Shown piece after piece: positions 24,553 through 32,384 of a stretch of 42,509 nt of DNA (position 1 is the first letter of the stretch; each line of letters begins with the position of its first letter). The notes beneath the pieces were generated by a model, which saw only the letters and a program-made list of their open reading frames with translations, was not told the origin of the DNA and ran no database searches. The position numbers and the translations under genes were made by a program. Source of the stretch: Bdellovibrionaceae bacterium UBA2339 (lineage in GTDB: Bacteria; Bdellovibrionota; Bdellovibrionia; Bdellovibrionales; JAMPXM01); assembly GCA_002344785.1 (NCBI GenBank), contig DDUL01000005.1:1-42509 (forward strand), written 5' to 3'.

Positions 24553-25533
24553 TTAACGCGAAAGAAATCGATGCGCGATGACGGCCGCGAGTTTGGATGT
24601 GCGCGCGTCCAAGTCCAAGCGTGGAGAGACCTCGTAGATCCCAAGCCCTCGAACATCGAGGCGAGCCAAGCACCATTCCAAACACGGGAAGAAATCTTCG
24701 GGCTCAAATCCGGTGGGCCAACTGGCGCTCGCGCCCGGCGCGTAGGCGGAAGAAAACGCATCGATGTCGATGGACAGAAAAGTTGGTCGTCGGCTCGGCA
24801 AGTTCTCACCGAGAAGTCGATGCAAACTCGCCAACAAACTTTCGCGACGAGCTCGCCGATCTTCTTCAAACACAACTCGTCCGCCCACACTTTCCAGCCA
24901 GGCGCGATGCGCTCGCGAATTGCAATGTGCCTGAAGTCCGATTTCGATGAACTCGGTGTCGGGTTCGGCCTCAAGCAGCCGTCGAAAGGGTGTGCCGCTG
25001 TGAAATGTCGATTCGACAGGGCGAACATCCAAATGCGCGTCGAAATTGATGACGAGAGGTCGTAGATTCTTTGACTTCGCCCAGCGGACCAAGGCGACGG
25101 CGTCGGGAAAGCCATAGTCATGACCACCGCCGAAACTCAATGTGCGATGACCGTTGTGGAGGGCGGTGTGAATGAGTTTTTCCGCGCGCGCATGACGCTC
25201 GGGAAGTGTTGCGCCTTCAACATTCAGATCACCCAATTCATAGAGTGTCGGCGTGTCCGAGTTCACACAAGACGGTGTCATTTTATAAAGTGCTCGACGA
25301 ATTTCCTGCGGAGCCTCAGCGGCGCCTAGGCGTCCGCCATTGAGCCGAATGCCTTCATCGTCGGGATAGCCCAGGATCGCAAATCCCGTATTCAACTCGC
25401 TCAGAGAATCATGCAGATCGTCCGCGGATTGAGCGGCCGGCAGAACTTGCACGATGGATGCAAGCCGAGGGTCTTCGGCTTTGATGTGGGTGGGTAACAA
25501 GTCCGGTGAAATTGCGCGAAGCCAAGCTGTCAT
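24553..25533 (-). CDS. hutG: Formimidoylglutamase-like ureohydrolase (arginase superfamily)
   Basis: 326 residues with the binuclear manganese site of ureohydrolases: FGGGHDYG at 134-141 (His138), NFDAHLDVR at 163-171 (Asp165, His167, Asp169) and SIDIDAF at 254-260 (Asp256, Asp258). HSGTPFRRLLE after the second motif is typical of formimidoylglutamase, which converts N-formimidoyl-L-glutamate to glutamate and formamide in histidine breakdown; arginase or agmatinase are less likely. No other hut gene is present here. It is second in the operon, 9 nt after the secreted unknown and 13 nt before ltaE. Confidence 0.8.
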   Translation of the reverse strand: MTAWLRAISPDLLPTHIKAEDPRLASIVQVLPAAQSADDLHDSLSELNTGFAILGYPDDEGIRLNGGRLGAAEAPQEIRRALYKMTPSCVNSDTPTLYELGDLNVEGATLPERHARAEKLIHTALHNGHRTLSFGGGHDYGFPDAVALVRWAKSKNLRPLVINFDAHLDVRPVESTFHSGTPFRRLLEAEPDTEFIEIGLQAHCNSRAHRAWLESVGGRVVFEEDRRARRESLLASLHRLLGENLPSRRPTFLSIDIDAFSSAYAPGASASWPTGFEPEDFFPCLEWCLARLDVRGLGIYEVSPRLDLDARTSKLAAVIAHRFLSR

Positions 25534-25542
25534 GCCCTTAGC

Positions 25543-26259
25543 TTATTCGGCCACCTGAGAAAGGGAAAGAATTTCGGAAACACGGCCAGTCTTCGAGTCG
25601 ATCAGACTGAGCTGCAGGATCGGCGTGCCGGATTGGGTTTGCAGTTCAAGGCTACCGAGAAAAACTTGGCCGGCTCGACCGAGCTGGGGGTGAGGAGCTT
25701 CAACCATAAATATCGAATACACCGAACCGCGATCCGGCGAGAGCGAGTAGCTCATGTCCTTGAGATGCGAGAGTCGCATCTCGTGAGCCGCGCGCCCCAC
25801 GCGATGGTATTTGTAGAGCGTGAGTTTTTCGAAGCTCTCGAAATTGAAGACATCCCAGTTGGCGGTTCGCCAAACACCGAGCAGGCGCTGCAAGCCCACG
25901 GACTCAATGCCTTGCACGCGAACATGGTCGGGCTTTCGATTGCGATTGAGGTCCAACAAAGTTCCCGAAACGATGACAAAGTCGCCCGAATTGAGTGCGT
26001 TCAAAGCTTCGCGAAGTGCAAAGGTGGTTTCAATCGGCAAGCCTCTGCGGCTGAGCGGCTGGCCCTTGACGAGGGGATTGAGTCGAGTTTCCGTCGCGGT
26101 TTTCACGATCAATGCGCGAATGGACTCGGCCTGAGCGGGAAGTGCGTAGGTGATCATGCTGATGATGCCAACAACCCAAATCCTCAGGAATCCCCGAGTG
26201 ATTTGAGCGTGGACGAGACGCTTTGCCAGCCTCAAATTTGTTGTGTGCAGGACCGACAT
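25543..26259 (-). CDS. Exported hypothetical protein, first gene of the operon
   Basis: 238 residues. Signal peptide of about 44 residues with the hydrophobic core RIWVVGIISMITYALPAQA. The mature part has a beta-rich segment (FVIVSGTLLDLNRNRKPDHVRV) and no recognised motif. The ATG at 26259 is preceded by GAGGT; the frame extends to 26286. It is the promoter-proximal gene of a tight minus-strand operon with a hutG-like gene, ltaE and the AsmA-like gene, although the products have no obvious common task. Divergent from the gene at 26411. Confidence 0.65.
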   Translation of the reverse strand: MSVLHTTNLRLAKRLVHAQITRGFLRIWVVGIISMITYALPAQAESIRALIVKTATETRLNPLVKGQPLSRRGLPIETTFALREALNALNSGDFVIVSGTLLDLNRNRKPDHVRVQGIESVGLQRLLGVWRTANWDVFNFESFEKLTLYKYHRVGRAAHEMRLSHLKDMSYSLSPDRGSVYSIFMVEAPHPQLGRAGQVFLGSLELQTQSGTPILQLSLIDSKTGRVSEILSLSQVAE

Positions 26260-26410
26260 GAGTTGACCTCGAAAATCGACGACCACCTGAACGCGACAAG
26301 CGAGGCCGTGTTAGGCTTCGCCTCTCTCAGCGTCAAGTTCGGCGCGCCGCGCAATAGAGGTCGCGAAGAGGCCGAGACAAGGCGGAATTCTCAGCTCACA
26401 CTGATTGCGT

Positions 26411-27388
26411 ATGGCTGATCTGCAGACTTTTTCCTTCCTCGCTTCGCCCGAAAAGTGGCCTGAAAAATGGGCAGAAAAATCGATGGAAAAATCGACGGGC
26501 CTGGCTGGGGCTTCAGCGGCTCCTGCGCCAACTCCGATTGTAAATGTCAATTTGGACTGGGTGGTTGCGGTGGGAGGTCCACTGCGAGGACTTTGGCAGG
26601 CGCGAATGTTGGAAGCTCAAAGCCTCGAGCATGCCGTGCTGGGACTGTATCGAACGCGTGCGGGTGACCCGATCTATGACCATGAAGTGCAGAGCTTGCT
26701 GAGTGAATTGGATTTGCGCGCGATCAAACCTCACGAATTGCGAGTCGGCCCGCAGTCGCGGATTGGGGATGGAATTTGGCCGTTTGCTTTTCCTCCCGCT
26801 CACGATGTGTTTTGGGGAAAAGGATTCTTTGGCGACTTAAAATTTGTGAGCTCGACTTCCATCGATGCGGAAAAGTCGCTCGAAGTTTTGGGTCGTTTCG
26901 CGTGGGACTTAGCCAAGCGCACCCATCCCGGTGAGCCGCCCTGGTCGCTGTGGTCGCAGTTTCCCTTGTGGTTGAAGCGATCCGGAGACCTGCAGTTGAC
27001 TTGGCACGAAGTGGATTTGCGAGTGGCGGAAATGCAGGCCGTGACTTCAACGCATGATGAAGTGGCCGAGGCCGCTGCGCTTGATGTCGGCGAAGTGAAG
27101 CTGAATCCAACCTTGGTGACATCGCTGCAGCCGCTGAACGAGGCGCAAAGTCCGGTGCACTTTCGGTTGCGTTGGGGACGACAGCTGCGGCGTGGGCAAA
27201 TCAGCATGATCGAGGCGGCGCTCATCGATGAGACGCGCGAGAATTTTCGCACCACGATCGAAGCGCTTCGCCGAGCCGTCGGTAAAGTCTTGGCGCAAAG
27301 TCCGGGCGGTAGCGATGAGTTTGAAACCGCACTTGCGAGTTTGCGTGAGCGCCGAGTCTTGTTGGTCGGCGGGCCGCTCGATCATTGA
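26411..27388 (+). CDS. Hypothetical protein with N-terminal EKxx repeat
   Basis: 325 residues. After a short N-terminus comes a repeat region (EKWP, EKWA, EKSM, EKST), an Ala/Pro linker, then about 270 residues of soluble-looking alpha/beta sequence (VNLDWVVAVGG, GIWPFAFPPAHDVFWGK, FRLRWGRQL). No family recognised. ATG at 26411 is preferred over the TTG at 26405 two codons earlier. It is divergent from the operon at 26259 and its last 7 bp overlap the convergent queG. Confidence 0.65.
   Translation: MADLQTFSFLASPEKWPEKWAEKSMEKSTGLAGASAAPAPTPIVNVNLDWVVAVGGPLRGLWQARMLEAQSLEHAVLGLYRTRAGDPIYDHEVQSLLSELDLRAIKPHELRVGPQSRIGDGIWPFAFPPAHDVFWGKGFFGDLKFVSSTSIDAEKSLEVLGRFAWDLAKRTHPGEPPWSLWSQFPLWLKRSGDLQLTWHEVDLRVAEMQAVTSTHDEVAEAAALDVGEVKLNPTLVTSLQPLNEAQSPVHFRLRWGRQLRRGQISMIEAALIDETRENFRTTIEALRRAVGKVLAQSPGGSDEFETALASLRERRVLLVGGPLDH
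26450..26497 (+). repeat. Four imperfect tandem 12-bp units encoding E-K-x-x
   Basis: Units at 26450, 26462, 26474 and 26486 each begin GAAAA and are in frame with the gene at 26411, giving EKWP, EKWA, EKSM and EKST. The last seven bases vary, so the repeat is old or relaxed. Confidence 0.75.
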
Positions 27389-28458
27389 GGAGCTTGCATT
27401 TCTTGGAGGCAGTCTTGCGCCAGTGTGGCCAATTCCCCAAGTGAGGGGTCCGCACTCAATCTTTGCACCTCAGGGAAAAGTTCATGCAGCTTTAAGTTGC
27501 TGATCACGTACAACGCGTTTCGCTTCAGTCCCCAAGCTCCGCTTCTTTGCAGGGGTGTTCCGCGATAGCGACGGTTGATTTGCGACTTCGAAAGCTGCAA
27601 AAGTTCGCGAAGCTCAGTGATCATTTCCGCTCGGCCTTGGGGCGTGAGTTCGCAGGACGTGAGTTCGCGCATGGCTTCGCGACCAAAGACCTTTTCATTC
27701 CAAGGACAGACGGTCTGACAGAGATCGCAACCGAAGAACCAAGCTTGAAACTTATCGCGAAGATCTTTGGGCGCAATGCCCTTGGATTCAATCGTCCAAT
27801 ACGAAATGCAGAGACGAGCATCCAGCACGCGCGGCTCAATGATGGCTTGCGTGGGGCAAATGTCCATGCAGCGCGTGCAAGTGCCACAAAAATCCCGAGG
27901 CACTTTGAGTTCAGCCACATCTTCAGCTGGATTTGGTGGCGCAGCGATCGAGCTGAGGACTTCGACGATGAAAAACAAACTTCCACCCTGGCGATCCAAG
28001 ACGCAGGTGTTCTTTCCAACCCAGCCAAGGCCGGCACGCACGGCCAAGTCGCGCTCTAAGAGTGGGCTTGAGTCGACGCAAATGCGGAATTCCTGATCGG
28101 GACATTTTTCCTTGAGCACGTTCACGAGCGACGAGAGTCGCCGAGGGAGGCTGGCATGGTAATCCACACGATCAGGTTCCGACCGAGCGTAGAGAGCCGT
28201 GCGAAGGGCAGTTTGGGATTTTGCAGGAAAATAAGGAAATGCAAAGAGCATGGCGGACTTGGCGAACGGCGCGTAGCTCTGCGGCTGAGCTTTCAGATCA
28301 CGATGCTGCACCAGGTACTGCATTTCGCCATGGTGGCCGGAAGCAAGCCATGCATCATAATGTTTCAAGCTCAGCGGCTCACGCAAGTCCACCCAACCCC
28401 AGCGCAGGCTCGGCGTGAGATGTTCATTGATCAAGTCTTGCAGCTCACTTCGGTTCAA
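27382..28458 (-). CDS. queG: Epoxyqueuosine reductase
   Basis: 358 residues. It shows the QueG pattern: the cobalamin-domain run RAGLGWVGKNTCVL at 141-154, a catalytic Asp (VDSSPLLERD, near 129), and two ferredoxin-type clusters, CGTCTRCMDICP (Cys191, 194, 197, 201) and CDLCQTVCPWN (Cys244, 247, 251). It performs the last step of queuosine synthesis, reducing epoxyqueuosine in tRNA wobble position 34. A TTG start at 28458 is preceded by GGAGAA. It overlaps the gene at 26411 by 7 bp at its 3' end and is divergent from the nucleotidyltransferase gene. Confidence 0.95.
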   Translation of the reverse strand: MNRSELQDLINEHLTPSLRWGWVDLREPLSLKHYDAWLASGHHGEMQYLVQHRDLKAQPQSYAPFAKSAMLFAFPYFPAKSQTALRTALYARSEPDRVDYHASLPRRLSSLVNVLKEKCPDQEFRICVDSSPLLERDLAVRAGLGWVGKNTCVLDRQGGSLFFIVEVLSSIAAPPNPAEDVAELKVPRDFCGTCTRCMDICPTQAIIEPRVLDARLCISYWTIESKGIAPKDLRDKFQAWFFGCDLCQTVCPWNEKVFGREAMRELTSCELTPQGRAEMITELRELLQLSKSQINRRYRGTPLQRSGAWGLKRNALYVISNLKLHELFPEVQRLSADPSLGELATLAQDCLQEMQAPQ

Positions 28459-28522
28459 TTTTTCTCCGGATTGAGTCAGTCCGATCAGATGGCTTTCGGG
28501 CGGTCATTCGTTGGTGGACTCT

Positions 28523-28612
28523 GTAAACCAGAAGTAACACGTTGTTTACCGCGAGGTGAATGAGGATTCGCGGTCTCGATTCCGTCCAGTGGCACCTAGG
28601 CCCGAATATTCG
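28523..28612. promoter_or_regulatory. Inverted repeats in the queG/nucleotidyltransferase divergent gap
   Basis: The 199-bp gap between the two divergent genes carries GTAAAC (28523-28528) and GTTTAC (28544-28549), an inverted pair spaced by 15 bp, and a perfect 10-bp palindrome CGAATATTCG (28603-28612). They may be operator or promoter elements; no regulator is known. Chance occurrence is not excluded. Confidence 0.3.
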
Positions 28613-28657
28613 AATTTCGACTTTGTCTTTGGGGCAGCGAATTGAAACTATGGAACC

Positions 28658-29935
28658 ATGAAACTCCCGATCCAAGCCACAGCCGAGCAGGTCCTGAAGC
28701 GATTTGCCCAGCACGCCGATTGGCTGGCGGTGCGAGGAATTCTTGAGACTTTGCAGCGCTCAGGTCATGAGGCCGTCATCGCCGGAGGTTCGGTGCGCGA
28801 CGCGCTTCTTGATCGCAATCTCAAAGATTTTGATATCGCGACCTCGGCCACTCCGGATCAGGTGGAAAGTTTGTTTCCCCACTCCGTCGGTGTTGGCAAA
28901 GCCTTCGGCGTGATTTTGGTACCGCTTGGGCCGGGGCGAAGTGTGGAAATTGCGACCTTCCGTGAGGACTCGGACTACAGCGATGGGCGCAGGCCCGATA
29001 CGATTCGCTTTGCCGATGCGAAGGCCGACGCCGCCCGCCGAGACTTCACCGTCAACGCTTTGTTCTTTGACCTTGCGGCTTCACGCATCTTGGACTTTGT
29101 GCACGGGCTTGAGGATTTGCAGCGAGGTGTGCTGCGGGCTGTGGGCGATCCCATTCGGCGATTCAACGAAGATCGTTTGCGCACCTTGCGCGCTGTTCGG
29201 TTTGTGTCGCAATTGGGTTTTCAGCTTGAGCCTGAAACCGCCAAGGCGATTCGCGAACATCAAGACCCACTGGGTGGGGTGAGTCGAGAGCGCGTGAAGG
29301 AAGAATTGGATCGCTGGATCGAGGGCGATTTCTTTCGTCAGGGTTTGGCTTGCATGCAAGATCTTGGATTGTTGCAAGTGAGTCTTGGGGCTGCGGCTTT
29401 GCACCTTCATCCACTCCACGACGAATTGGCAAAGTGGATTCGCTCCGCGCATGGGGATCGCGATCTTCAGCGTGCGATCCTCTATTGGCCCTGGGCCAAG
29501 CGACAATCAGCGAGAGAGCTTGAGCAACAAGGGCGCGATTGGCGCTGGGGACGCGAGTTCATCGAGAAGTTGCAATGGATGCGGAAGACGGAAGCTGTAT
29601 TTCGAACTCGCGAGGCTCAAGATCCCGAAATGAATTTGAAGTCATGGGAGCAAGTCTTCGACGAAAAGTTGAGGGCGCCTGAACCCTGGGGAGAGCGCTT
29701 TGAAGTTTGGACTTCGCCGCAGGCCGAGTTCGCTGCAAAAGTTTGGGACACTCTCGAAGGTCCGGACGTCTTGCGTGAGCAAATGCTGGCTCGCCGCGGA
29801 CTTCGGCTGGGGCATCGACCCTCACGGCTACCTCGCGCCGCGGATTTTCCGCATTTACAAGGTGCGAGTTTAGGCGCGCAGCTGCGAGACAGTACGCGCG
29901 CCGTCTTGTACTGGACCAAGAGTGAATCGAACTAG
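28658..29935 (+). CDS. CCA tRNA nucleotidyltransferase/poly(A) polymerase family protein
   Basis: 425 residues of the class II nucleotidyltransferase family. Visible motifs: AGGSVRDALL at 42-51, DFDIATSA at 57-64 with the two catalytic Asp, RRDFTVNAL at 127-135 and the RNA-binding block DPIRRFNEDRLRTLRAVRF at 164-182. The family either adds CCA to tRNA 3' ends or A tails to RNA; the sequence does not decide between them, and no HD domain motif was found by eye. It stops 1 nt before the convergent glutathione peroxidase gene. Confidence 0.9.
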   Translation: MKLPIQATAEQVLKRFAQHADWLAVRGILETLQRSGHEAVIAGGSVRDALLDRNLKDFDIATSATPDQVESLFPHSVGVGKAFGVILVPLGPGRSVEIATFREDSDYSDGRRPDTIRFADAKADAARRDFTVNALFFDLAASRILDFVHGLEDLQRGVLRAVGDPIRRFNEDRLRTLRAVRFVSQLGFQLEPETAKAIREHQDPLGGVSRERVKEELDRWIEGDFFRQGLACMQDLGLLQVSLGAAALHLHPLHDELAKWIRSAHGDRDLQRAILYWPWAKRQSARELEQQGRDWRWGREFIEKLQWMRKTEAVFRTREAQDPEMNLKSWEQVFDEKLRAPEPWGERFEVWTSPQAEFAAKVWDTLEGPDVLREQMLARRGLRLGHRPSRLPRAADFPHLQGASLGAQLRDSTRAVLYWTKSESN

Positions 29936-29936
29936 C

Positions 29937-30413
29937 TTAAGGCAGATGCTGGAGAATCACTTCACGAAGTGCCGCGGGCTCGGTGGTGGGCGGGATGTTT
30001 TTCAGCTTTTTCCCGTCGGGTCCGATCAGGAACTTATGAAAGTTCCATTTGATTTCACCGGGCTCGGGTTCAGCCGTCGTCAGCCAAGTATAGAGTGGAT
30101 GTTGGTCAGCCCCTTTGACGGAAATTTTGGAAAACAGTGGGAAGCTCACTTTGAAATTGGTCGAACAGAATTCGGCGATTTGCGAATCCGTGCCGGGCTC
30201 TTGTGCCAAAAAATTATTGGCTGGAAAACCTAGGATGGTGAAGCCGCGATCGCCGAACTCTTCTTGGAGCTTTTGGAGACCTTCATACTGAGGTGTCAGC
30301 CCGCATTTGCTGGCGACATTCACCACTAAGACCAATCGGCCTTTGTAAGCCGAAAGCGCTTGTTGTTCGCCTCGAATCGTCTTCATCGAAAAGTCATGAA
30401 AGCTTTGCGCCAT
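29937..30413 (-). CDS. Glutathione peroxidase family thiol peroxidase
   Basis: 158 residues, standard length for bacterial Gpx. NVASKCGLTPQY at 32-43 holds peroxidatic Cys37; FPANNFLAQEPGT at 63-75 holds Gln71, and WNFHKFLI at 123-130 Trp123 and Asn124. Cys83 in AEFCSTNF is well placed as resolving Cys, which suggests thioredoxin-dependent rather than glutathione-dependent turnover, an inference. The usual FPCNQF is FPANNF here. Start supported by GAGGTG about 6 nt upstream. Cytoplasmic. Confidence 0.9.
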   Translation of the reverse strand: MAQSFHDFSMKTIRGEQQALSAYKGRLVLVVNVASKCGLTPQYEGLQKLQEEFGDRGFTILGFPANNFLAQEPGTDSQIAEFCSTNFKVSFPLFSKISVKGADQHPLYTWLTTAEPEPGEIKWNFHKFLIGPDGKKLKNIPPTTEPAALREVILQHLP

Positions 30414-30468
30414 ATGAGCACCTCGTCGCAGTGATGTTCAGATTGATCGTAGCGCCGAGTGGCCTCGA

Positions 30469-31443
30469 TCAGGGCTCAACTTCGCCGCACTTTGCGATGG
30501 GGCGCAAGCTCTCTGCGCGAAGGTTCTGATGATCCTGAACGGGAATCGAACCTACGCTTGCTGGGCAATTGTTGGCGGCGAGCGCTTGATGGATCGCGGC
30601 GGCTTCTTCAGCCGGGTACTCAAGTCCCCACACCGCTTTGACCTTCATCCAAAGGTGCAAGTATTTGCAGGTGAAGCGTGTGTTGGGTGGCAGGTAGCGC
30701 TCAGGACCGGCGTCGCCCTTGGACATATTCTCGTGGCCGCTCACCGTCAGGAGGTGCGTCGGGTCGTTCAAGAAGTTGGCGTAGCGGCAGCGACGGTTTT
30801 TGTTCCAAGCGTGTGCACCCGACAAATACGCGGCTTTCAATGGGACGACATGGTCCACTTGCACGGCGTTGGCGAGTTTGAATTGTGTGCCCGAGTAGGG
30901 ATCTTTCCACTTAGCCTTGGCAACCATGCACTTATTGCGAGGTGCGAAGTGCACTTTCTCATTCGGTTCGGAGTCGCGAAGCAAAACTTCGGCGCGCGTG
31001 TTGTAGCAGTTGGCTGGACCATCTTCATTGATCCAGCCACCGTAAAGTTCCACGCGATCATACTTGGGAAGCACGCTGAGCAAATCTTCGCGGCTTCGCG
31101 GTGAAGTGTTCTGGCGCATGTAATGAATGAGATCGTAAAGGCCTTGTGAGACCTTAAGTCCCGACTGAATCCACGCATCCAACCAATCAAGAGGCGTGAA
31201 GAAGGCTGTTGTCGGCGGAGTTCGGGCCGGCTCAGTGTCCGTCGCAGCCGGTGTGGCGACTCGCCACGCTTCAAGGTTTGAATCTTCAATCGCCGAATAT
31301 GACCATGCGCTTTGCGCATAACCTGTGAGTGCCGAAAGTAGTGCGAGCGCGAGAGCCGCTTGCCGCGTGCTGCGACGGAAAACCTCAAAGCATTTCGCCA
31401 CTTGTGATCGACTGATTTTTCGCATTCCGTGCGGAGTCGTCAT
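30469..31443 (-). CDS. Secreted HNH endonuclease (DUF1524/GmrSD C-terminal type)
   Basis: 324 residues. A signal peptide (hydrophobic run ending ALTGYAQSAWS) leads into a linker and a C-terminal nuclease domain with NCYNTRAEVLLRD, VDHVVPLKAAYLSGAHAW, RYANFLNDPTHLLTV and NMSKGDAGPERYLPP, the set of residues seen in secreted HNH nucleases of the DUF1524 group; the His of DHVVPL is the general base. It probably cuts nucleic acid in the periplasm or outside the cell. The ATG at 31443 is chosen; the frame is open to 31557. Possible use in nutrient salvage or prey DNA digestion is inference. Confidence 0.85.
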   Translation of the reverse strand: MTTPHGMRKISRSQVAKCFEVFRRSTRQAALALALLSALTGYAQSAWSYSAIEDSNLEAWRVATPAATDTEPARTPPTTAFFTPLDWLDAWIQSGLKVSQGLYDLIHYMRQNTSPRSREDLLSVLPKYDRVELYGGWINEDGPANCYNTRAEVLLRDSEPNEKVHFAPRNKCMVAKAKWKDPYSGTQFKLANAVQVDHVVPLKAAYLSGAHAWNKNRRCRYANFLNDPTHLLTVSGHENMSKGDAGPERYLPPNTRFTCKYLHLWMKVKAVWGLEYPAEEAAAIHQALAANNCPASVGSIPVQDHQNLRAESLRPIAKCGEVEP

Positions 31444-31653
31444 TGGGGTGAGCGTCCTGGTTTGAAGTTTTGTTTCACAATTCCACGGCGAGTTCGCCGC
31501 GAAATGGTTCCGTTTCGGAACCAAGCTCACTCTCCCTAAGCGCGCGCTGAACTGCAAATTCAGACGCGCACAGCCACTGTAAGGCTTTCATTTGGACTCA
31601 GGGCGGCATACTCATTTGAAATGCAAAAGCGCTGAAGGCTTCAGCATGTCGCG

Positions 31654-32370
31654 TCACGTTGTGCGTTGCGGTGTCTTTCCAAGTGGTCTCGTTGAGTGTT
31701 GCGCCTTTGAACGCCCGCTGAGTCTCGCGAAGCCTCGCAAAATCCAAAGCCCGATCACCAGCGCACCCCAAGCTCCGAAGAATAAGAGATCGGCCTTTTC
31801 GATCAACAGCGTGTGCGCCAGTCCGAGCGAGAATGCGACGTAAGCCAGCCGATGCAGCACACGCCACCGTCGACCGAGACGTTGTTGTGAAAATCTGTTC
31901 GAGGTCGCCGCGAGAGCGGCCAGGCTAAGCCAAGCGGCGAGCGCCACTTGCAAGTACGTCGCTTGGGCGATGGCCTGACCGGCTTCCAAAACTCCGGCCT
32001 CCATCACCACGAGAAGTGCGGCGTGGGCGGAGAGCCATACAAAACTCATCACACCGCTTTGTCGGCGGAGCTTCAAAAATTGTGCTGTCCAGTTGGCGAG
32101 CGTCAAGAACTGCGAGAGGCGGCGAGCGACCAACTCCCACAAACTTCCGGCAATCAAATTGGCGCACAAAATGATGAATCCAGCGCGACCCCAGGCGTGC
32201 ACGAGATACTTTGCGGGCTCGGCCTGCTGATTGAGTTCAAGAATTTCAAGAACAGGTGAGAGCATCGCGAGCCAAATCAAAATCCATACGAAGATCCGAG
32301 GAAAAGTCGCGAGAGGATGCGTGGACGGAGTTGAAGGATTGTGCTGCGATGACATGGTTGAAATCAGCAT
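31654..32370 (-). CDS. msrQ: MsrQ-like heme membrane protein (partner of MsrP)
   Basis: 238 residues with five or six transmembrane helices and the MsrQ/ferric-reductase signature: SAHAALLV with a heme His, LAATSNRFSQQRLGRRWRVLHRL (the TSxxxxxxLGxxWxxLHRL block) and LAHTLL with a further His. It passes electrons from the quinone pool or a flavin reductase to periplasmic MsrP. ATG 32370 or 32355 are both possible; neither has a clear Shine-Dalgarno. It is divergent from msrP with only 14-29 bp between starts. Confidence 0.8.
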   Translation of the reverse strand: MLISTMSSQHNPSTPSTHPLATFPRIFVWILIWLAMLSPVLEILELNQQAEPAKYLVHAWGRAGFIILCANLIAGSLWELVARRLSQFLTLANWTAQFLKLRRQSGVMSFVWLSAHAALLVVMEAGVLEAGQAIAQATYLQVALAAWLSLAALAATSNRFSQQRLGRRWRVLHRLAYVAFSLGLAHTLLIEKADLLFFGAWGALVIGLWILRGFARLSGRSKAQHSTRPLGKTPQRTT

Positions 32371-32384
32371 GAGGGGAGAATTCC

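Noticed and set aside
24553..25127. Upstream part of the threonine aldolase frame as a separate domain
   Set aside because: It reads across the formimidoylglutamase gene in another frame and has no family features; the aldolase starts at 24539 with a ribosome site.
30530..30560. T-arm-like string GGTTCGATTCC on the minus strand suggesting a tRNA gene
   Set aside because: It lies inside the HNH nuclease frame, the arm does not pair properly and there is no cloverleaf or acceptor stem.
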